Shown here one piece after another: positions 1 to 13,438 of a DNA stretch of 64,000 nucleotides. The stretch is from Nigrospora sphaerica (lineage: Eukaryota; Ascomycota; Sordariomycetes; Amphisphaeriales; Apiosporaceae). A program made the translations under genes and the position numbers. The DNA is taken from NCBI GenBank assembly GCA_018287875.1, contig JAGVVL010000001.1:7006001-7070000 (forward strand), written 5' to 3'. The notes below the pieces were generated by a model. It was not told the origin of the DNA, made no database searches, and worked only from the letters and a program-made list of their open reading frames with translations. Numbering within the stretch: position 1 is the stretch's first letter; the number at the start of each line of letters is the position of its first letter.

Positions 1-2927
1 TGTACAACCCCCGAGACCCCTTCCAGGCGAGCCGGGTCCGGAGGGACTGTCAAAGAAGCGAGCCTATCAGGGCCAGCCGTACGAGCTGGCCGATACGCCA
101 ACCAAGTCAGCTTCCACAACCGCCGCTTGGCAGGACCTGGTTATTAGATACCGGCCTCGGAGTTGAGGCTCGTCTTCCATGGGCTCGACGAGAACAACCC
201 TATTGGCGGGGCTCATGGCTGCGAGGCTGACGGGGGGTGGATGAAGGGGGGCCGGGGGTCTTGGCCATGGGGTAACATGGAGATGGATGCAAAACAACCT
301 TTCCCAACTGGCGAGCCCGCGATTTTCACGCTACCTGGATCTTGTAGTAGGGTAGATGGTAACAAATCCTTCCCGATAATCATCTCTCATCTTCAAGCAA
401 CGGGCTCTTCTCAAACATTGTAGCCCACGCCATAGCTAAGAGACCATGGGATATGGCGAAATCCCTAAGAACTGCATGTACGCTTAACACCCCTGCGGAT
501 AAATATACAGGCGCTTGAGTTACAGTGGCATGTGCCAGTCGCGGCCCACGTACGGACCAACATGCGAACCGGGCAACCCGATAATAAGTCCGCAGGGAAG
601 ATTATGCGTACTCCCTTCGGACTACCTTGAAAACGACACGATAGAGGTGGTCATTCGGGCCAACGGATAAAAGCCAGCCTCCCAGAGCACAGAGTGTGGA
701 CAGCCAGGCATTCCTAGACTGCCCTAGAGAGGCTGGCGCGCGTCTTCGTCATAACACACTGCTACATCCCCATATAGGCTGCGTCGTGTAGGTTATTTAC
801 TGATTGTTTTTACCTAGGTATCTACTTTAGCTATATTTTGTCTTGGATGCCTGCCCTTGCCGTACCAAGAGCATTTACTTTGCAGCGCGTAGCGGCCTAC
901 GAATTGGCTTTTCCAGGCGACCTGAATTTAAGACTCTGCACATCTGAAGCCTTTTGCAGGCGGGTTTGTACCCGTATGCCTACATCTTCCATCTTCACTA
1001 AGGTCCATAAGCGGTCAGCTGCTGTCGACCTTCATGAGACGTCCGCTGCAGGATCCCGTCCGATCCCTCCTCCACAACACCCGAGTGGGTCAAGAATGAG
1101 TGAACTAACTAGATAGTCCGCCAGGAAAATAAGTCAGTCCATACATAGGTGGGCATTGTTGACCTCGAAATTCAGAGTGCGAATGGTTGGCTAACGAAAA
1201 CCCTAGAGTATGAGAGACCGAGCCATCTTTGCGTTACGGATCTTCAAAAGTATTGACCGATGTCGAATTTTCAATCGAGTGAGATAGCGCGCAGCTAGTC
1301 CTTCCCTTGCCGCACACAAGATGGGCATTCTTTGTATGTTTGAAGCAGCCACCAACGTATGAGCATGGCATTTTGTTATTTGCTCAGTTCCGCGTTCTTG
1401 TCCTCGGGGCCTTTCCCGAGATAGCGTAATCCACGATGCGGATTAATAAGTGTTCGTGACTGACTGTACGGTGCTGTGGTGTAAAGAATGGCCGGTGGTA
1501 TAAACTTCCCTCTTCCGTTTAAAGAAAAAAAAACTCCATCCATGTTTACATCTCTGGCCCGGTTGGAAATGAACAGAGAACCCACCCAACTTCCTACTTG
1601 CTTTTGTCTTCGTTCACCGAACCTGGCCAAAACTGATGGAACACTGCGTTTCAACCTCGAATGCTTCTCATCAAGCAGACTGGTTAATGTGCACTGCCAA
1701 GTCAGAATATACACCCTCGCGATACGCCAGGGTGTGAGCTCATAGCGACGAAGGGGTCTTCAGGACCCGATTGGGCCAGCACTTCACACAAATCAGGAGG
1801 AACAGGACTGAAGCGCATTGCTCTATACCACAGTTATACACCCGACCACCCCTGTTTGTGAAATGCTTCCCAGCATCTTCGACCATGAGATTCGAGCCAC
1901 AATAGCACTGTCTGTCTGTATACGGCGGCATCTCAACACAGTGAATAGGTACTTCAATCGGCGCAAGGCCGCCGTCGATAGACTCCAATTCCTGATCGCG
2001 TGAACCACCCTTGCATTCGCCGCTCACAGATGGACCGGTGGGCACACGGCGATTCCGCTTTCTTTTTTGGCTTATGCATCAGGTACCGTGACTTTGCGGA
2101 ACACGCCAGTAATGAAAGTGCGACATAGTCGTGGCTGGTGAACGCATTGCTGGGTGAACCAAGACCTAACTTCGAGCACGCATGATGGTTATTCGTAGCC
2201 GCGACACGACAATGAGGGATAGGGACATGCTGTTTAATGCAGACATCCCCGCTTGGAAATGGTTAGGAGCTGAGCGGGCTTTTCGGGGTGTCGTGATTTG
2301 AGTGATAGATGGCCAGCTCCCCGATAAAGTCTTGGCGCTGCATGATACCCAAGCACGCCCAAGCCAGAGGTTGCTGTGTGAGATGTAGTTGTACTTGTAC
2401 GTCCATGTTTATAATCGCAAAGCCGCCGAAAGCGCGGGTGCGGTCTTGGCACGTCTTCGAGAAGCCAAGAATCGTGGAGACGAAAACCTTCCAGCTGTGG
2501 GGAAGATGGGCTGACGAACCAGTCAGCCGGCATCGTAGGAAGAAAGATTAACAGGCAAACTGTTGCTTTCCGTTCCGGTGACATCATTGAGTAAGTTGCC
2601 GAGCGCGAGATGAGGAGGCTCTTACCACCTGAGTACGACGTGGTGAACGGATCATAATAGAACACGCGGAGAACGGAGGAACAAAGCCTTGTTCTCGTCA
2701 GTTCGTCCCCTCCCGGCCAGCTCTGCCGGCTTCATCATCTGTGATGAAACCAGACGAGCCAGAAGCCAGGTGAGCAGAGAAAACACGGGACCCATTTGTA
2801 GCGAGTTAGTACACGTACGACTGGCTACGAAGTACTGATTCCAGTCGCGGTACCGTGCCCCCCCCCCCCCCACCCCACCAACATGACTACAGAAGCCGGT
2901 TCGGGAACCAAAGCAGTACGGGAGTAC

Positions 2928-2968
<41 letters not shown>

Positions 2969-4456
2969 AGACCAGGGAATCATCAGTTGGGTAGCTGCGG
3001 ATTTCGCTGGCGAATTTATTTCTCTAACCGCAGTCTCCTGACCGAAGCGGACAAACCTAAGTGCCTGACCTCGCGTTTCGGAGATACAAGCAGCACAAGC
3101 AATACAAACTCAGACACGGGATCTTGACTAGTTACTCGCGGTGTTGATCATCACGGCCATCTCGGTTGCATGCGAAGAGGACAAATAACCAAGGGAAACG
3201 CCGGCGCCTTCAATCTTCTGTACATTTCCCGCAAGGCGTGCTCTACCGGGCTGCTGGATTTACGACCAAATTTGGGTGTCTGCCTCCCAATAGCATATGG
3301 GTCTTTAGAGGATCGATCCCATTCGGACCTAGGATGAACATGTAGATGGTAAAGACGGGCATATACGCATGCGCGTATCCCACGCGGCGAGCTAGGTATA
3401 CCTAGGTTTTAGGTTTCAGTACCTTACCTACTGGTGTCGACCCACTGGCAATGGCCTCTTTCTTCAAGGCGCTTGCCACAGACCTAAAACAAATAATGAG
3501 AACAGCTTGGCAGTATAACCTCCTCCCGGTCCCTAGTGGATGCTTGCATGCCCGAAAAGCACCGATCCAGTCAGTAATTAAGTACGTTACTTACCTGGAT
3601 ATACATCTTGGAGGTGGTAGGAAAGTACATACTCATGTACGTGTGTCGGGACACATGACCTCCGTTACCCAGCGGCGGATACACGATTCATCTCCCCGGC
3701 CGGCAGCTCGTCGTCTGCGAGCGCCGTTGGAGGGGGGAGCCCAAGTGGAATCTCCGCAGCTCGTGACATATGGGATCCCGTCCCCGGGCGCCTGGGATGG
3801 ACGTTAGGCTTTTGCTAACCTTAGGTACGGGGCCCCTCTGCCTGTTTGACTACCTACCTACGGGCTGTTCCTTGCTTGTCTTCTGCCTGTCGCCTCTCGT
3901 GCTTTTTCCCACCACAAACCCTCGCCCTGCTGCCCATCAACATCTCGTTCCCGTCGCTTTCTGTACATGGGTTACCACTACCTCGCCTGTATTGCTATTG
4001 ATTGGACACGTTCGTTTCCCCCGCCGACAAAGGCCGTGTGCTTCAGAGACACCTGCCCAGAACGAACGATCGATCGGGCCGGTGCCCATCTCTCCCCTTC
4101 GGTTCTCGCAAAGCTGCCATTTGAGGTGAGCTGCGTCTGGCCGGCCGCATCCTAGAGTCATTTTGGGGGGGTCATAAGTAGGGGCGGTAGGGTCAGTAGC
4201 AGGGTCAAACGTCCTGCTTGAAAAGGCTTCTCGTCCGAGCCAGACCCCGTTCTTTCTCGTTTCTCTACCCCGCGCATTGAACGCCAACGCCGCGGCTCTC
4301 GTCACTGTCGACAGCGAGTTTCGGGATCCGTTTCGAGTACTGCTCGCCCATCACCCGCCCTTTTTTTCCTCTTTCTTGTACGTCTCAGACCACTGCCGGC
4401 ATCCATACACCCGCTTCCCGGCGCCTGCCCGCCCTCGGACGACATTGCGATCAATT
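1..4456. other. Gene-free stretch, left end of window
   Basis: I find no open frame here with a recognisable domain or coding-like composition; the short open frames are scattered over all six frames. GC content looks lower than in the genic parts, especially before about 3.4 kb. It holds a C14 run (2858-2871), an (AG)17 tract (2931-2964) and palindromic TACCTAGGTA-type motifs (811-820, 3398-3407). The last few hundred bases are probably promoter and 5' leader of the PAS kinase gene. A decayed repeat is possible, but I cannot identify one. Confidence 0.6.
2931..2964. repeat. (AG)17 microsatellite
   Basis: Uninterrupted AG dinucleotide tract of 34 nt in intergenic DNA, 60 bp after a C14 homopolymer. 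Confidence 0.95.
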
Positions 4457-7400
4457 ATGAAACATTTCTATGGGGGAGATCGAGGACACGGTGAGTCCGG
4501 AGAGGCGCCACACTTTTTCTTGTCAACCATGCACCCGCCTGCCTACCGAGACCCGGCCTATTTTGCCTGTTGCTGTCTCTCCCCGGATTCACCAACACAC
4601 CACCCGGCGCCGCCTGCTCAACCCTCCCACTGCTGTTCTTGCTGCCGTTGCCGTTGCCGTTCCCGCTGCCGCCATTGCCACAACCGCCCGAACCTGTTCG
4701 AGTATGTGTACGCAGGAGGGCGCTAATGCGAATGTCTCGACCACAGGCGCCGACACCGACGACAGCACGCACGATGAAGAACCCCCACGGGGCCGCGGCC
4801 GCAACAAGCAGCTCGCACCGTCGCTGCAAATACCCAAGAACCGTAGCACTGCAAGCCTCGGCTGCGTCTCGGAGCATCCCGAATCCGAGGACCACCCGTC
4901 GTCGTCGAGGGTGCGCTTTTCCTTCGATGCCGGGTCAGGCCTGAGCGCCGACTACGACTCCATCACAAGGTGCGAGAGCCCCCCTTCCCCTCTCCTGTTT
5001 CTGCCTCCTCGCTCCAAGCGGCAGCCCGAGCTTGAGTCTCAGCCCTCCCGGTCAGGTGGCGAGGCTCGCACCTTGTGCGCCAACTAGTAGACGCCAGGGA
5101 GCCGTCACATGCCTTGGTCCCTTGCTGCCGACTCGTGCTGTGCTTCCCTGTCCTCCGCCTTGTCATTTGCCGCCATGCGCACCTGAACACGCAGCGATCT
5201 TGTGTAACAGAGAAGCGCAACCATACGTCTTGTATATGATGTGAACAGTGAGGTTGATGATATGTTGACAGATCCTCCCTTGTAACGGACCACGATCATG
5301 GCCTGGGTTTGTCTGGTCTGCGACGCATCCGCCAACACCCCCCCATGCGTACTCCCACCCTCCCCTCCTCTGCTGCGTCCTCTCGAAGTCCATCCACTAG
5401 TCTAGCGAGATCGTCTTCCATGGTCACCATGCTGGGCTCCGGCGGAAACCCAATGGCGCTGTCGCCCGGCCCGGCTTCTCCAAGCTTCACCGAGGATCTT
5501 GCGCGCTTCCCGTCCGAGTCGCTGCACTCTTTCTCCTTCGCGCACCAGTCCGAAGACTTCATACACAACCGCCAGAATGTCTTGAAGCGATCGATAGAAT
5601 TCATGAAGGACCGGATGGCGTGGACGCTTTCCTCCAACGCTGCCATGGCCAGCGCGCAAGCTCGGGTGACTGGGGATGTAGAGACCCAGAACATGTTGGA
5701 TCTGTTGGCGAGGGCACGGCTGGTGGAAGCCGGCAATCTGCCACATTTCAACTCCTCCATGGGTGCCGGCCCTCTGACGGGGCCTGCCGATGTCTCGGGT
5801 CAAAATGTGTTTGAGAAGCATTTCATACCCAGGACGAGCAGTCCGGACTCGTACCTGAACTCCACTCGTTCCCCTGCTGACACGAGACCTTCTGAGCCTA
5901 CAAAAGAGCCTCGCACGCAGACGGCGGCCGAGCCTCGTGTCACCCAGCACAACGACCCGATGAAGAATCAGACAGCCTCGGATACTTCTTCACGCACGCC
6001 CACAGACGAGAGTTCGACAGCGGCCCAAACTTCTCCGCCGACTTCGACGAAGCCGCCGATGCGCAGGACGTACACCGATGTAGCTCCCGTCTCGATGCAA
6101 CAGAGATTGATGGACACCATGGCTCAACCCTTCGTGCCCGGCCAACCCTCAGTGTACCCCGACGCCCTTCTCTCTCCGTGTCTGCCGCCAGTGACGGGGG
6201 GTAAAACCTCATTCAATGCGCCGACGTCGATGGCTTCTGTTGTCCATGGGCACTCCACACGATGGGTCCCCGCAGCGCAGGCCATCTTCACGACCGAGTC
6301 AAAGGCTCCGTGGACCATTCTAGCGGCAAATGACCTTGCCTGTCTGGTGTTTGGCGTGACCAAAGCCGAAGTCCGGAAAATGGGAATCCTGGAAGTCGTC
6401 CAAGAGGAGCGGAGGGCTTGGCTCGAGAGTAAGCTTTCGGGCACCGAGTCAGATGGGAAGCAAGCCCCAGCCGATGAGGCCCCTAAGTCCCCGCCTCCCA
6501 CAAGCGGCTCGGCCTTGCTCGGTGGCCGGGGCGGCATCACTGCTCAGCTATTGAGCAAGCCCAATTCCAGATCGCAACCTCCGAAAGGCCCCTCCCGACG
6601 CGCGCAGACGGTCCACAGTGGCGACGCAAGATCGCCGAAGCCCCGTGGTTCGAGCCACAACAGCACGAAATCCCGAGGTGTTCTCCTCTGCGGCGACGTC
6701 GTGCCCATCCAGAAACGAAACGGCGCCACCGGATCGGCTAGCTTGTGGGTCAAAGAGAAGAAGATCGGTCTGATCTGGGTCCTCGAGGAAATCCATGAAG
6801 ACGTCGCATTCCTTACACTTGACGAGGAGGGCGTCGTCGTCAAGGTCACGGGCGAGACCGGCCCGCTTTTCGGAGACGACGCACTTCAGCCGGGAATGGA
6901 CGTGGGCGAGCTTATCCCCCGCATCCCTCGACAGGGTATCGACCCTCGGTACGGTGCAATCGATTATGCCCAGATTGAGAAGCGAAGGTACTTCACCTGC
7001 CGCCACAGTGCCCTGGTCAATATTCCGGCCACCATCTCCCAAACTCGTGGCGAGACAGAGTTACGCGTGTCCAGCTTCCCTCACATTGCCGGCATCGTGG
7101 TTGTGGAGCCCCACGGCATGAAAATCAAGAGCTCGAACTCGTCGTTTTGCGGGGCACTGTTCGGCTACGAGAAATCAGCCGGGCTGCCCATTCAGACCCT
7201 GATTCCCGACTTCGACAAAATCCTGAATATCCTCATTGACCACGATGGCGTCGACTTGCAAGACGGTATTGTGATTCCCGAACACAGTTTCCGCAAAGCA
7301 GCTGCGTTCCAAGCCGTTCGAGACGGACGGCCAGAAGCCACCGCCAACTTCCTCAACCCAGATGGCCTTCCGGCTAAGCACCGCGACGGCTCATCGCTGA

Positions 7401-8690
7401 AGATCGACGTGCAGATGAGGGTGGTGAAGAGCGAAAAGCAATCAGGTCATGACTCGGGGACGAGCGAGGACGAGGCGGAGGAGGCAGTTGACCCCAACGA
7501 GTCGGAAATCGTTTACGCGCTTTGGATCACGTATTCTCGCCACCTCCACGCCCCCAGGGTCGTGCCCACTGCCGTTGGCTCTCCCCTGCTATCGGGGGCA
7601 GCCACGCCGCTGCATCAGCCGTCCCCTGGGCAGACGGTTGCGCCTACGCCGCAAGATATCAGCTCAGACTCGGAAGAACCAAGGCGGGCTTCGGCGGCGA
7701 CCTTGTTGACCCAACAACTGAAGGAGGTCGCAAAGAGTGCCGCGGCCAAATTCACGGGGTCTCCCAAAGTTGAGCCGCCCACACCGCCGGCCTCGAAAGA
7801 GGCTGAGCCGCCGAAGGACAAGAAGTCTATCGAAGACTTTGTCATCCTGGAGGAGATGGGACAAGGTGCGTATGGCCAGGTGAAGCTGGTCCGGTACAAG
7901 AACAACCCCAGCAAAAAGGTGGTCCTCAAGTACGTAACCAAGCGCCGCATCCTTGTCGACACCTGGACTAGAGATCGTCACCTTGGCACCGTGCCACTGG
8001 AGATTCATGTGTTGAACTTCCTCCGTCGGGAGGATCTGAAGCACCCCAACATTGTCGAGATGGAGGATTTCTTCGAGGACGAGACCAACTACTACATCGA
8101 GATGAAACCCCACGGCTTGCCGGGGATGGATCTTTTCGACTACATCGAGCTCCGCGCGAATATGGAAGAGCACGAATGCCGCAGCATCTTTGTCCAAGTG
8201 GCCAAGGCAATCCACCACCTCCACACCAAGGCCAACGTGGTGCATCGCGACATCAAGGATGAGAACGTCATCCTGGACGGCGAGGGCAACATCAAACTCA
8301 TCGACTTTGGAAGCGCAGCATACATTAAGAGCGGACCCTTTGATGTGTTCGTGGGAACCATCGGTAAGTCGTGTGGGCTCGTTTTCCTTTGGCGCGTTGG
8401 TACTAACGGAGACGAACCCAGACTATGCTGCCCCGGAGGTGCTAGCAGGCAAGCCGTACCGAGGAAAAGAGCAGGACGTTTGGGCCCTCGGCATCCTCCT
8501 CTACACGATCATCTACAAGGAGAACCCGTTCTACAGCATCGACGAAATAATGGACCGCGACCTTCGAGTGCCCTACACCATCAGCGACGAGAGTATTGAT
8601 CTCATCCGGAATATGCTTAACCGCGACGTCTCTCAGCGATTTGATATTACGCAGGTAATCGAACACCCGTGGTGCCGCTTGGATGATTAG
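4457..8690 (+). CDS. PSK1: PAS-domain serine/threonine kinase (PAS kinase)
   Basis: Nutrient-sensing Ser/Thr kinase of the PAS kinase family (yeast Psk1/Psk2), known to partition glucose between storage carbohydrate and other uses. The core exon 5272-8363 encodes a Ser/Pro-rich N-terminal region, PAS-like regions (about 6255-6430 and 6760-7230) and a C-terminal kinase domain (from about 7830). Visible kinase motifs are a GQGAYG glycine loop, HRDIKDEN (8243 on), DFG (8303 on) and APE (8431 on). Intron 8364-8421 is certain: GTAAGT donor, a perfect TACTAAC branch (8401-8407), CAG acceptor, and it splits the activation segment between VGTI and DYAAPE. Intron 4970-5271 (302 nt) is inferred from in-phase joining. 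The start is uncertain: ATG 4457 with an intron 4491-4746 (GTGAGT, GCTAAT, CACAG) gives 1205 aa; ATG 4704 without that intron gives 1208 aa. The kinase assignment is secure and the 5' end is not. Confidence 0.85.
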
Positions 8691-9769
8691 ACGACGACAA
8701 CAGAAACGAGACACGAGCGAGGCACGCGCATGGGCTGGCAACGCCGAGGGCAATGGGTGGGATGGAGAACACGGCAAGCGAGGTCGGCAGCAAGTACGAG
8801 ACTTGAAAGGCATTTTTTGGTGCGATGATACCCCTGAAAGACTTGGTCTTCAGCGTTTGGCGGGATACAAAGGGCGCAGTTTCCATGTAGCTGTGCTGGG
8901 AAGTCGAGTGAAGATGGGCTCAAGCAGACACAAATAGACGCGCCTCACGCCGGTGCTAGGCTAGCGAAGGGGACACGAACGGGCGGGCCACGGGACGGCG
9001 CCACGCAAGGGACCTCGGCTACAAAGACGTCGTGTTCTCTACGTCTGGTAGCCTCGTCCCAGTAGAGAGGCCAAGGGGCGTCTTAGCATAGTTAACAAAG
9101 TACACGTAGCAAGCAATAGTGCGAGCGTGGTTTGAGACATGCTATGCGCCTGGAACGTGGGGCACGGCGTGCTACTCTCGAGGGGGCACTTTTGACGTGA
9201 CTACCGACTATCCGAGTATCGCACCCCTTAGCCGCCCAGGAAGCCGGTGAAGGGGCACGAACCGGGGCCCTCGCGAGGTACTACTGGCCCGGGTCATGAT
9301 CCTGGAGAGCAGTGGAGTCCCGCGCAACCAACACGCATCGTCCTCAGCTCCCTTGCATCGGTACGTCGCCCATGCCCGACCCCTTCGTATACAGGGACGC
9401 ATCTAATTGACACATTGGCCCGCTCCGCATCATGATTGGCGCAGGGCTGCCGAGGTTATACGCATGCCCCTCTGCTCACGTGACCATGTCTAAAGCAACG
9501 GCGCCTCTCTCTATCTCTCAGAAGCAACCGGGAGCGGTGGTGGTTTGCGAGAACGGACCGGTGTTCAAAGTTACTCGAGGGTGGTGCGCAAGTGACTCAT
9601 CTTGCCGGACTGCCGCCGTTTCATTTCTTGGTAACTTCACATTATAACCACCAGGGCACGGGTGTCCGTGGGGCCACGACCAACCGGGAGATCCGAGGCC
9701 AAGCCAGGCCTCCTCACTGATGCCACCGCCAAAGCTGTCACGGTTCCCCCACCATCACCGACCCCGTCA
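8691..9769. other. Intergenic, PAS kinase 3' side to TFC7-like gene
   Basis: About 1.1 kb without a supportable gene. It should contain the kinase 3' UTR and the promoter of the downstream gene. No repeat or RNA gene was recognised. Confidence 0.6.
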
Positions 9770-11125
9770 ATGCCTCTCGAAGTCATTTACGTAACCCGCC
9801 ATGGGGTAAGAGGACACCCCCCGAGTCAGGCCTGAGAGGAGCCCGTGTGTTCCCCGGGGCATCCGATGCACCCTCTACGCCTCGGGGACCGCCGTGGGCC
9901 GCCCCGCCCCCGGGCGAGGCCGTGAGACTGTGTGCCCGACGGCTGACGTGGTGTCAGTTCCGACCGCACTTCAGCGTCGATCCGGCAACCGGCCAGTACT
10001 CGGTGGCGATTCGATCTCCCACGGGGCTGCCCACGGACCCGCCTCTCACTTCGTACGGCGTCGAGCAATCCCATGACCTGGCCGTCCATCTCTTGGGCAT
10101 CGACCCGCCCGTAGATGTCGTCTACAGCAGCCCTTACTACCGCTGCTTACAGACCATCGCGCCCTTCGTGGCGCGGCGCAGGGAGGCCTCGCGCCGTGGC
10201 CGGGGGATGCGCGTAGAGGCCGGGCTGGGCGAGTGGTACGGCCTCGCGCCGTGGGAGCACCCGACGTCTGCCCCCCTGGACCGGCTGAAGGAGCTCTTCC
10301 CCGACATCGACGACGGCTATGCCTCCCAGGTGAGGCCACCGCGCGTCGGGGAGACCCTATCCCAGCTGCATGATCGGGTGGCCGCGGCCGTCGAGGCCAT
10401 CATTCACCGCAGTGACCGAGAAGGCGCCCGATCGGTTGTCATCTGCACCCATGCCGCCGTCGTCATCGCACTGGGACGGGTGCTGACGGGCCGCATGCCT
10501 AGCCAAGTCGATGAGGAAGACTTCGACGCCTTCACCTGCGGGCTCAGTGTTTACCGACGGCGGATGGTCAACGTATCGCAAGACACTTGCCTCCGGCCTA
10601 TTGCCCCAAGGGCACACACCGAATCTGCACCTAGGGGGGGCCCGATCGCAGACGGGGGATCATCAGCGCCAACGCAGCACCTGACAGGAGAGAAAACAGG
10701 GACGGGAATCGTCAGTGCCGATCAGTTCCGGCCGCCGTCCTCTACCGAGACCCCCAGCTGGCGTCGCCAGGGGGTGTGTGGTGGCTGGGAGTGTGAGGCC
10801 AACTCGGACTGTTCTTTCTTACGTGGTGGTGAAGAGCGAGGATGGTGAGTTCCGCCACTACCAGCTCCGGGGCGTGTACGACTATGCACTCGCATATGTG
10901 GTGCTTCTTCTGGTGTCATCAGACGAACACCCGCCAACTCCTTGATCCCAGTTGCTGACTTTTTGGCTCCCCAGGCGGTTTTCCGGAGACGAATCCTTTG
11001 CTACGCTCGACGGTGGTGTCCTGACAGGCTCTAACGCTGGGCTGGGCGTGGCGGTGGAGAGACAAAAGACTAGCGGCGGCGTCGAGCGCGCTGGGACTCC
11101 TGCCAGCGACAAATCCAAGTTATGA
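9770..11125 (+). CDS. TFC7: Histidine phosphatase family protein, TFIIIC tau-55 (Tfc7)-like
   Basis: Three exons, 9770-9805, 9958-10844 and 10975-11125, give 357 aa. Introns are 152 nt and 130 nt with GTAAGA/GTGAGT donors and CAG acceptors; each has a CTGAC branch. Exon 1 encodes just 12 residues ending in the catalytic RHG (R10, H11). The remaining histidine-phosphatase residues are in exon 2: R74 in SSPYYR, E104 in GLGEW, H177 in CTHA. The stop seen in genomic frame at 10846 lies inside intron 2. Splicing there restores the GGEERGW..FSGDESF region that I recall as typical of fungal tau-55 homologues. The yeast protein is a subunit of the RNA polymerase III factor TFIIIC. Fungal relatives are often annotated only as phosphoglycerate mutase family, so the TFIIIC role is inferred. 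Catalytic residues are intact, so phosphatase activity is possible. Confidence 0.8.
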
Positions 11126-13343
11126 ACGAGACCAAGTCCATTTGGGTATTCCCTTTTTCTTGCCTTCCACTCTCGCACCATCCAGGGTTCCCTTGGTCCG
11201 CTCAGCCGCGCAAACGAGCTGTTCTGCTTCGAATGTGCTTCAGCGGATCAAGGGATCTAGAGCCGCGCCCAGATCGGCGGTTAGGCAATCGGAGGCATGT
11301 ACGTCGATGGTCCGTCCGGGCAGAGTCGCTGGCGGGACCGTCCCTTTATCTCAGTTCTTCAGATAGATGCCAGCTGCGGCGCTGTCTTGTTGATACAGCC
11401 TCTATATTGGAATTACCCCCAAACAAGCTAGTCGACACAGTAACGCTGTATACATGCCAAGCATGACGGGCCGAGCGGCACCCAGGAGCGGCGTTCATAG
11501 GAGACAGGCTTAAGCTGGCCAGATATGAGCACCAACTTGACCTCATGATCCCGGCGGCAGATCACGTCAAGCTCGTTTCAACTCGCGAGGGGGCGGAGAG
11601 CCTGTCAAGGGGGCGCCATGCGGTGCGAATTCCACTTTTAACCGGTATACCAGAGTCGGCTTCCTTTCATGGAGGCTCGTCTGTCTCTGTGCCAAGCCCA
11701 GCCGGTATATACATAGGCGCCACCGGGGCCATCATTGTTGTACAAGATCGCGTACAGGACCTCCTCGAACTGGCTGGTCCAGTTGGGGCGACGAGATGGC
11801 AGAAGCAATGCTGGTGGCTTACACCGTCCCTTTTGACGTTTCGGGGCTTCGATCAGTACATGGACCATTGTCGCCGCCATCCTGGCCCAGGCTGAAGATG
11901 TCGATGCGCGGCGTACCAACCGCTTAACGCTGGGAGTTTGCCAGGCCAGCCAGTGCGACCGGCCTCGTGGTGGGTTTTCCGGACAGCCGTAGGCCCGGCG
12001 AGCGAGAGAGTCAAGGAGCCGGGCAGTTGGCGAACCAGTAGCAAAGACGAGTGTTGGTTGACGGTGGGGTTCCGGCGAGGCGCAATAATACGGCATGGGT
12101 TAGATGGGACGTCCTAGGCAACCAGGACCCCGGCCGCGCAATTTCGAGGCGGGCTCGCACTCGCCATTGTACGCTATGCGTACAACGCAGGCAAGATTCA
12201 GCGACGCGGCCGCAGCTCGCATTAGGTGTGTATAGATACAAACGCATGACCTGCGCCCGTGTACGCGTGTAGAGAAAGCCTGTCGTATGGGAGGACTGAA
12301 CCGCCCAGTATCAAAAGCCCTCGGGCCGCCCAGTGCTGCAGGGTGGGCCGTGTTGGCTGCCATGCTGCTTGCAAGATGAAATGGCCGGGCCGGTGAGGAC
12401 GCGGCGAAAAGGATACGGCATCGAGTTGTTTGGGCCAGGGTACAAGTCCCTGCACGAGGCTCTCAAGCGAAGGCAACCAGCCATTCGAGCGAAGTGACCG
12501 CCGGGGTAGACGCCTTCCAAGGCACCTCAAGGGCACTGCAGCTGTGGGCTGCCCGATCGGGTATGAACAGCGTCACCGTGCTGCGCATTGATCCGATGAG
12601 GTCTTCATTGGCTGGCGAATCGACAAGGCGCAAAGGGGAGAGGCGTAGGCAGGAAGCAGACAGAGAAAAGAGCCAGGTCTGCCCTGCTGCCCTGCTACTG
12701 CTACTGCTACCCTGCTACCCTGGCCTTGCCAGCAGAAGGGAGAAGAGACAGGGATTCGGGATGGAGATCAATGGTGGACCCATGGGAGAGGCAGGAAGGG
12801 ACGCGACGACCTCGCGAGGTTCCATTGTAGGGGGGGGAGAGGGTGGTCTTCGGGTGGTCGCTACGGGGGATGGGCCTGCACGGCCCGAAAAAAGGCATTG
12901 GACGGACGGAAGGACGAGGTCCAGACTCTCTTGAACCCCCACGAATCCCACGACTCCAACGACCTTGCTTTTTGATAATCAACCCCTACCTCCCGTCTCC
13001 AGGCGGCCTTATCGCGCTTAATCCTTCGAAGCCGCCATTTGCCGCGCGCCTCCGTGTTGCTGTGTTTTGTCGGCCGCGCGGATGCGCGGCTGGGCCGGGG
13101 AAGGGAGGGGGTAGGGGGTAGTGTACATAGGGCCCGGCCCAGTGAGCAGGGCATTGCCGCTGTCCGCCATCGAGCCAATAGTTCTGGGCCGATCAATCGT
13201 TTAATAGCTGGGGATGGTCGACAGGCCGGTTTACGGGCCGGTCGGGTCGGCTGGCGAGAGTATTACGGGTAATGAGGGGGAAGAGGGAGGGGGGGATCCG
13301 TATCTGGGTAGGTGTGGTGGGTGGTGAGGATGAGCGAATGTGC

Positions 13344-13347
<4 letters not shown>

Positions 13348-13411
<64 letters not shown>
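13348..13411. repeat. (GT)32 microsatellite
   Basis: Pure GT/TG dinucleotide tract of about 64 nt, preceded by TGCGTGCG and followed within 30 bp by a hexamer array. Open reading frames across it encode only alternating residues and are not genes. Confidence 0.97.
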
Positions 13412-13414
<3 letters not shown>

Positions 13415-13437
13415 CGATGGGGTTGGACACTGCCCCT

Positions 13438-13438
13438 A

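Noticed and set aside
838..1116. Short plus-strand frame in the left 4.4 kb
   Set aside because: No coding composition or domain; similar frames occur throughout the intergenic DNA.
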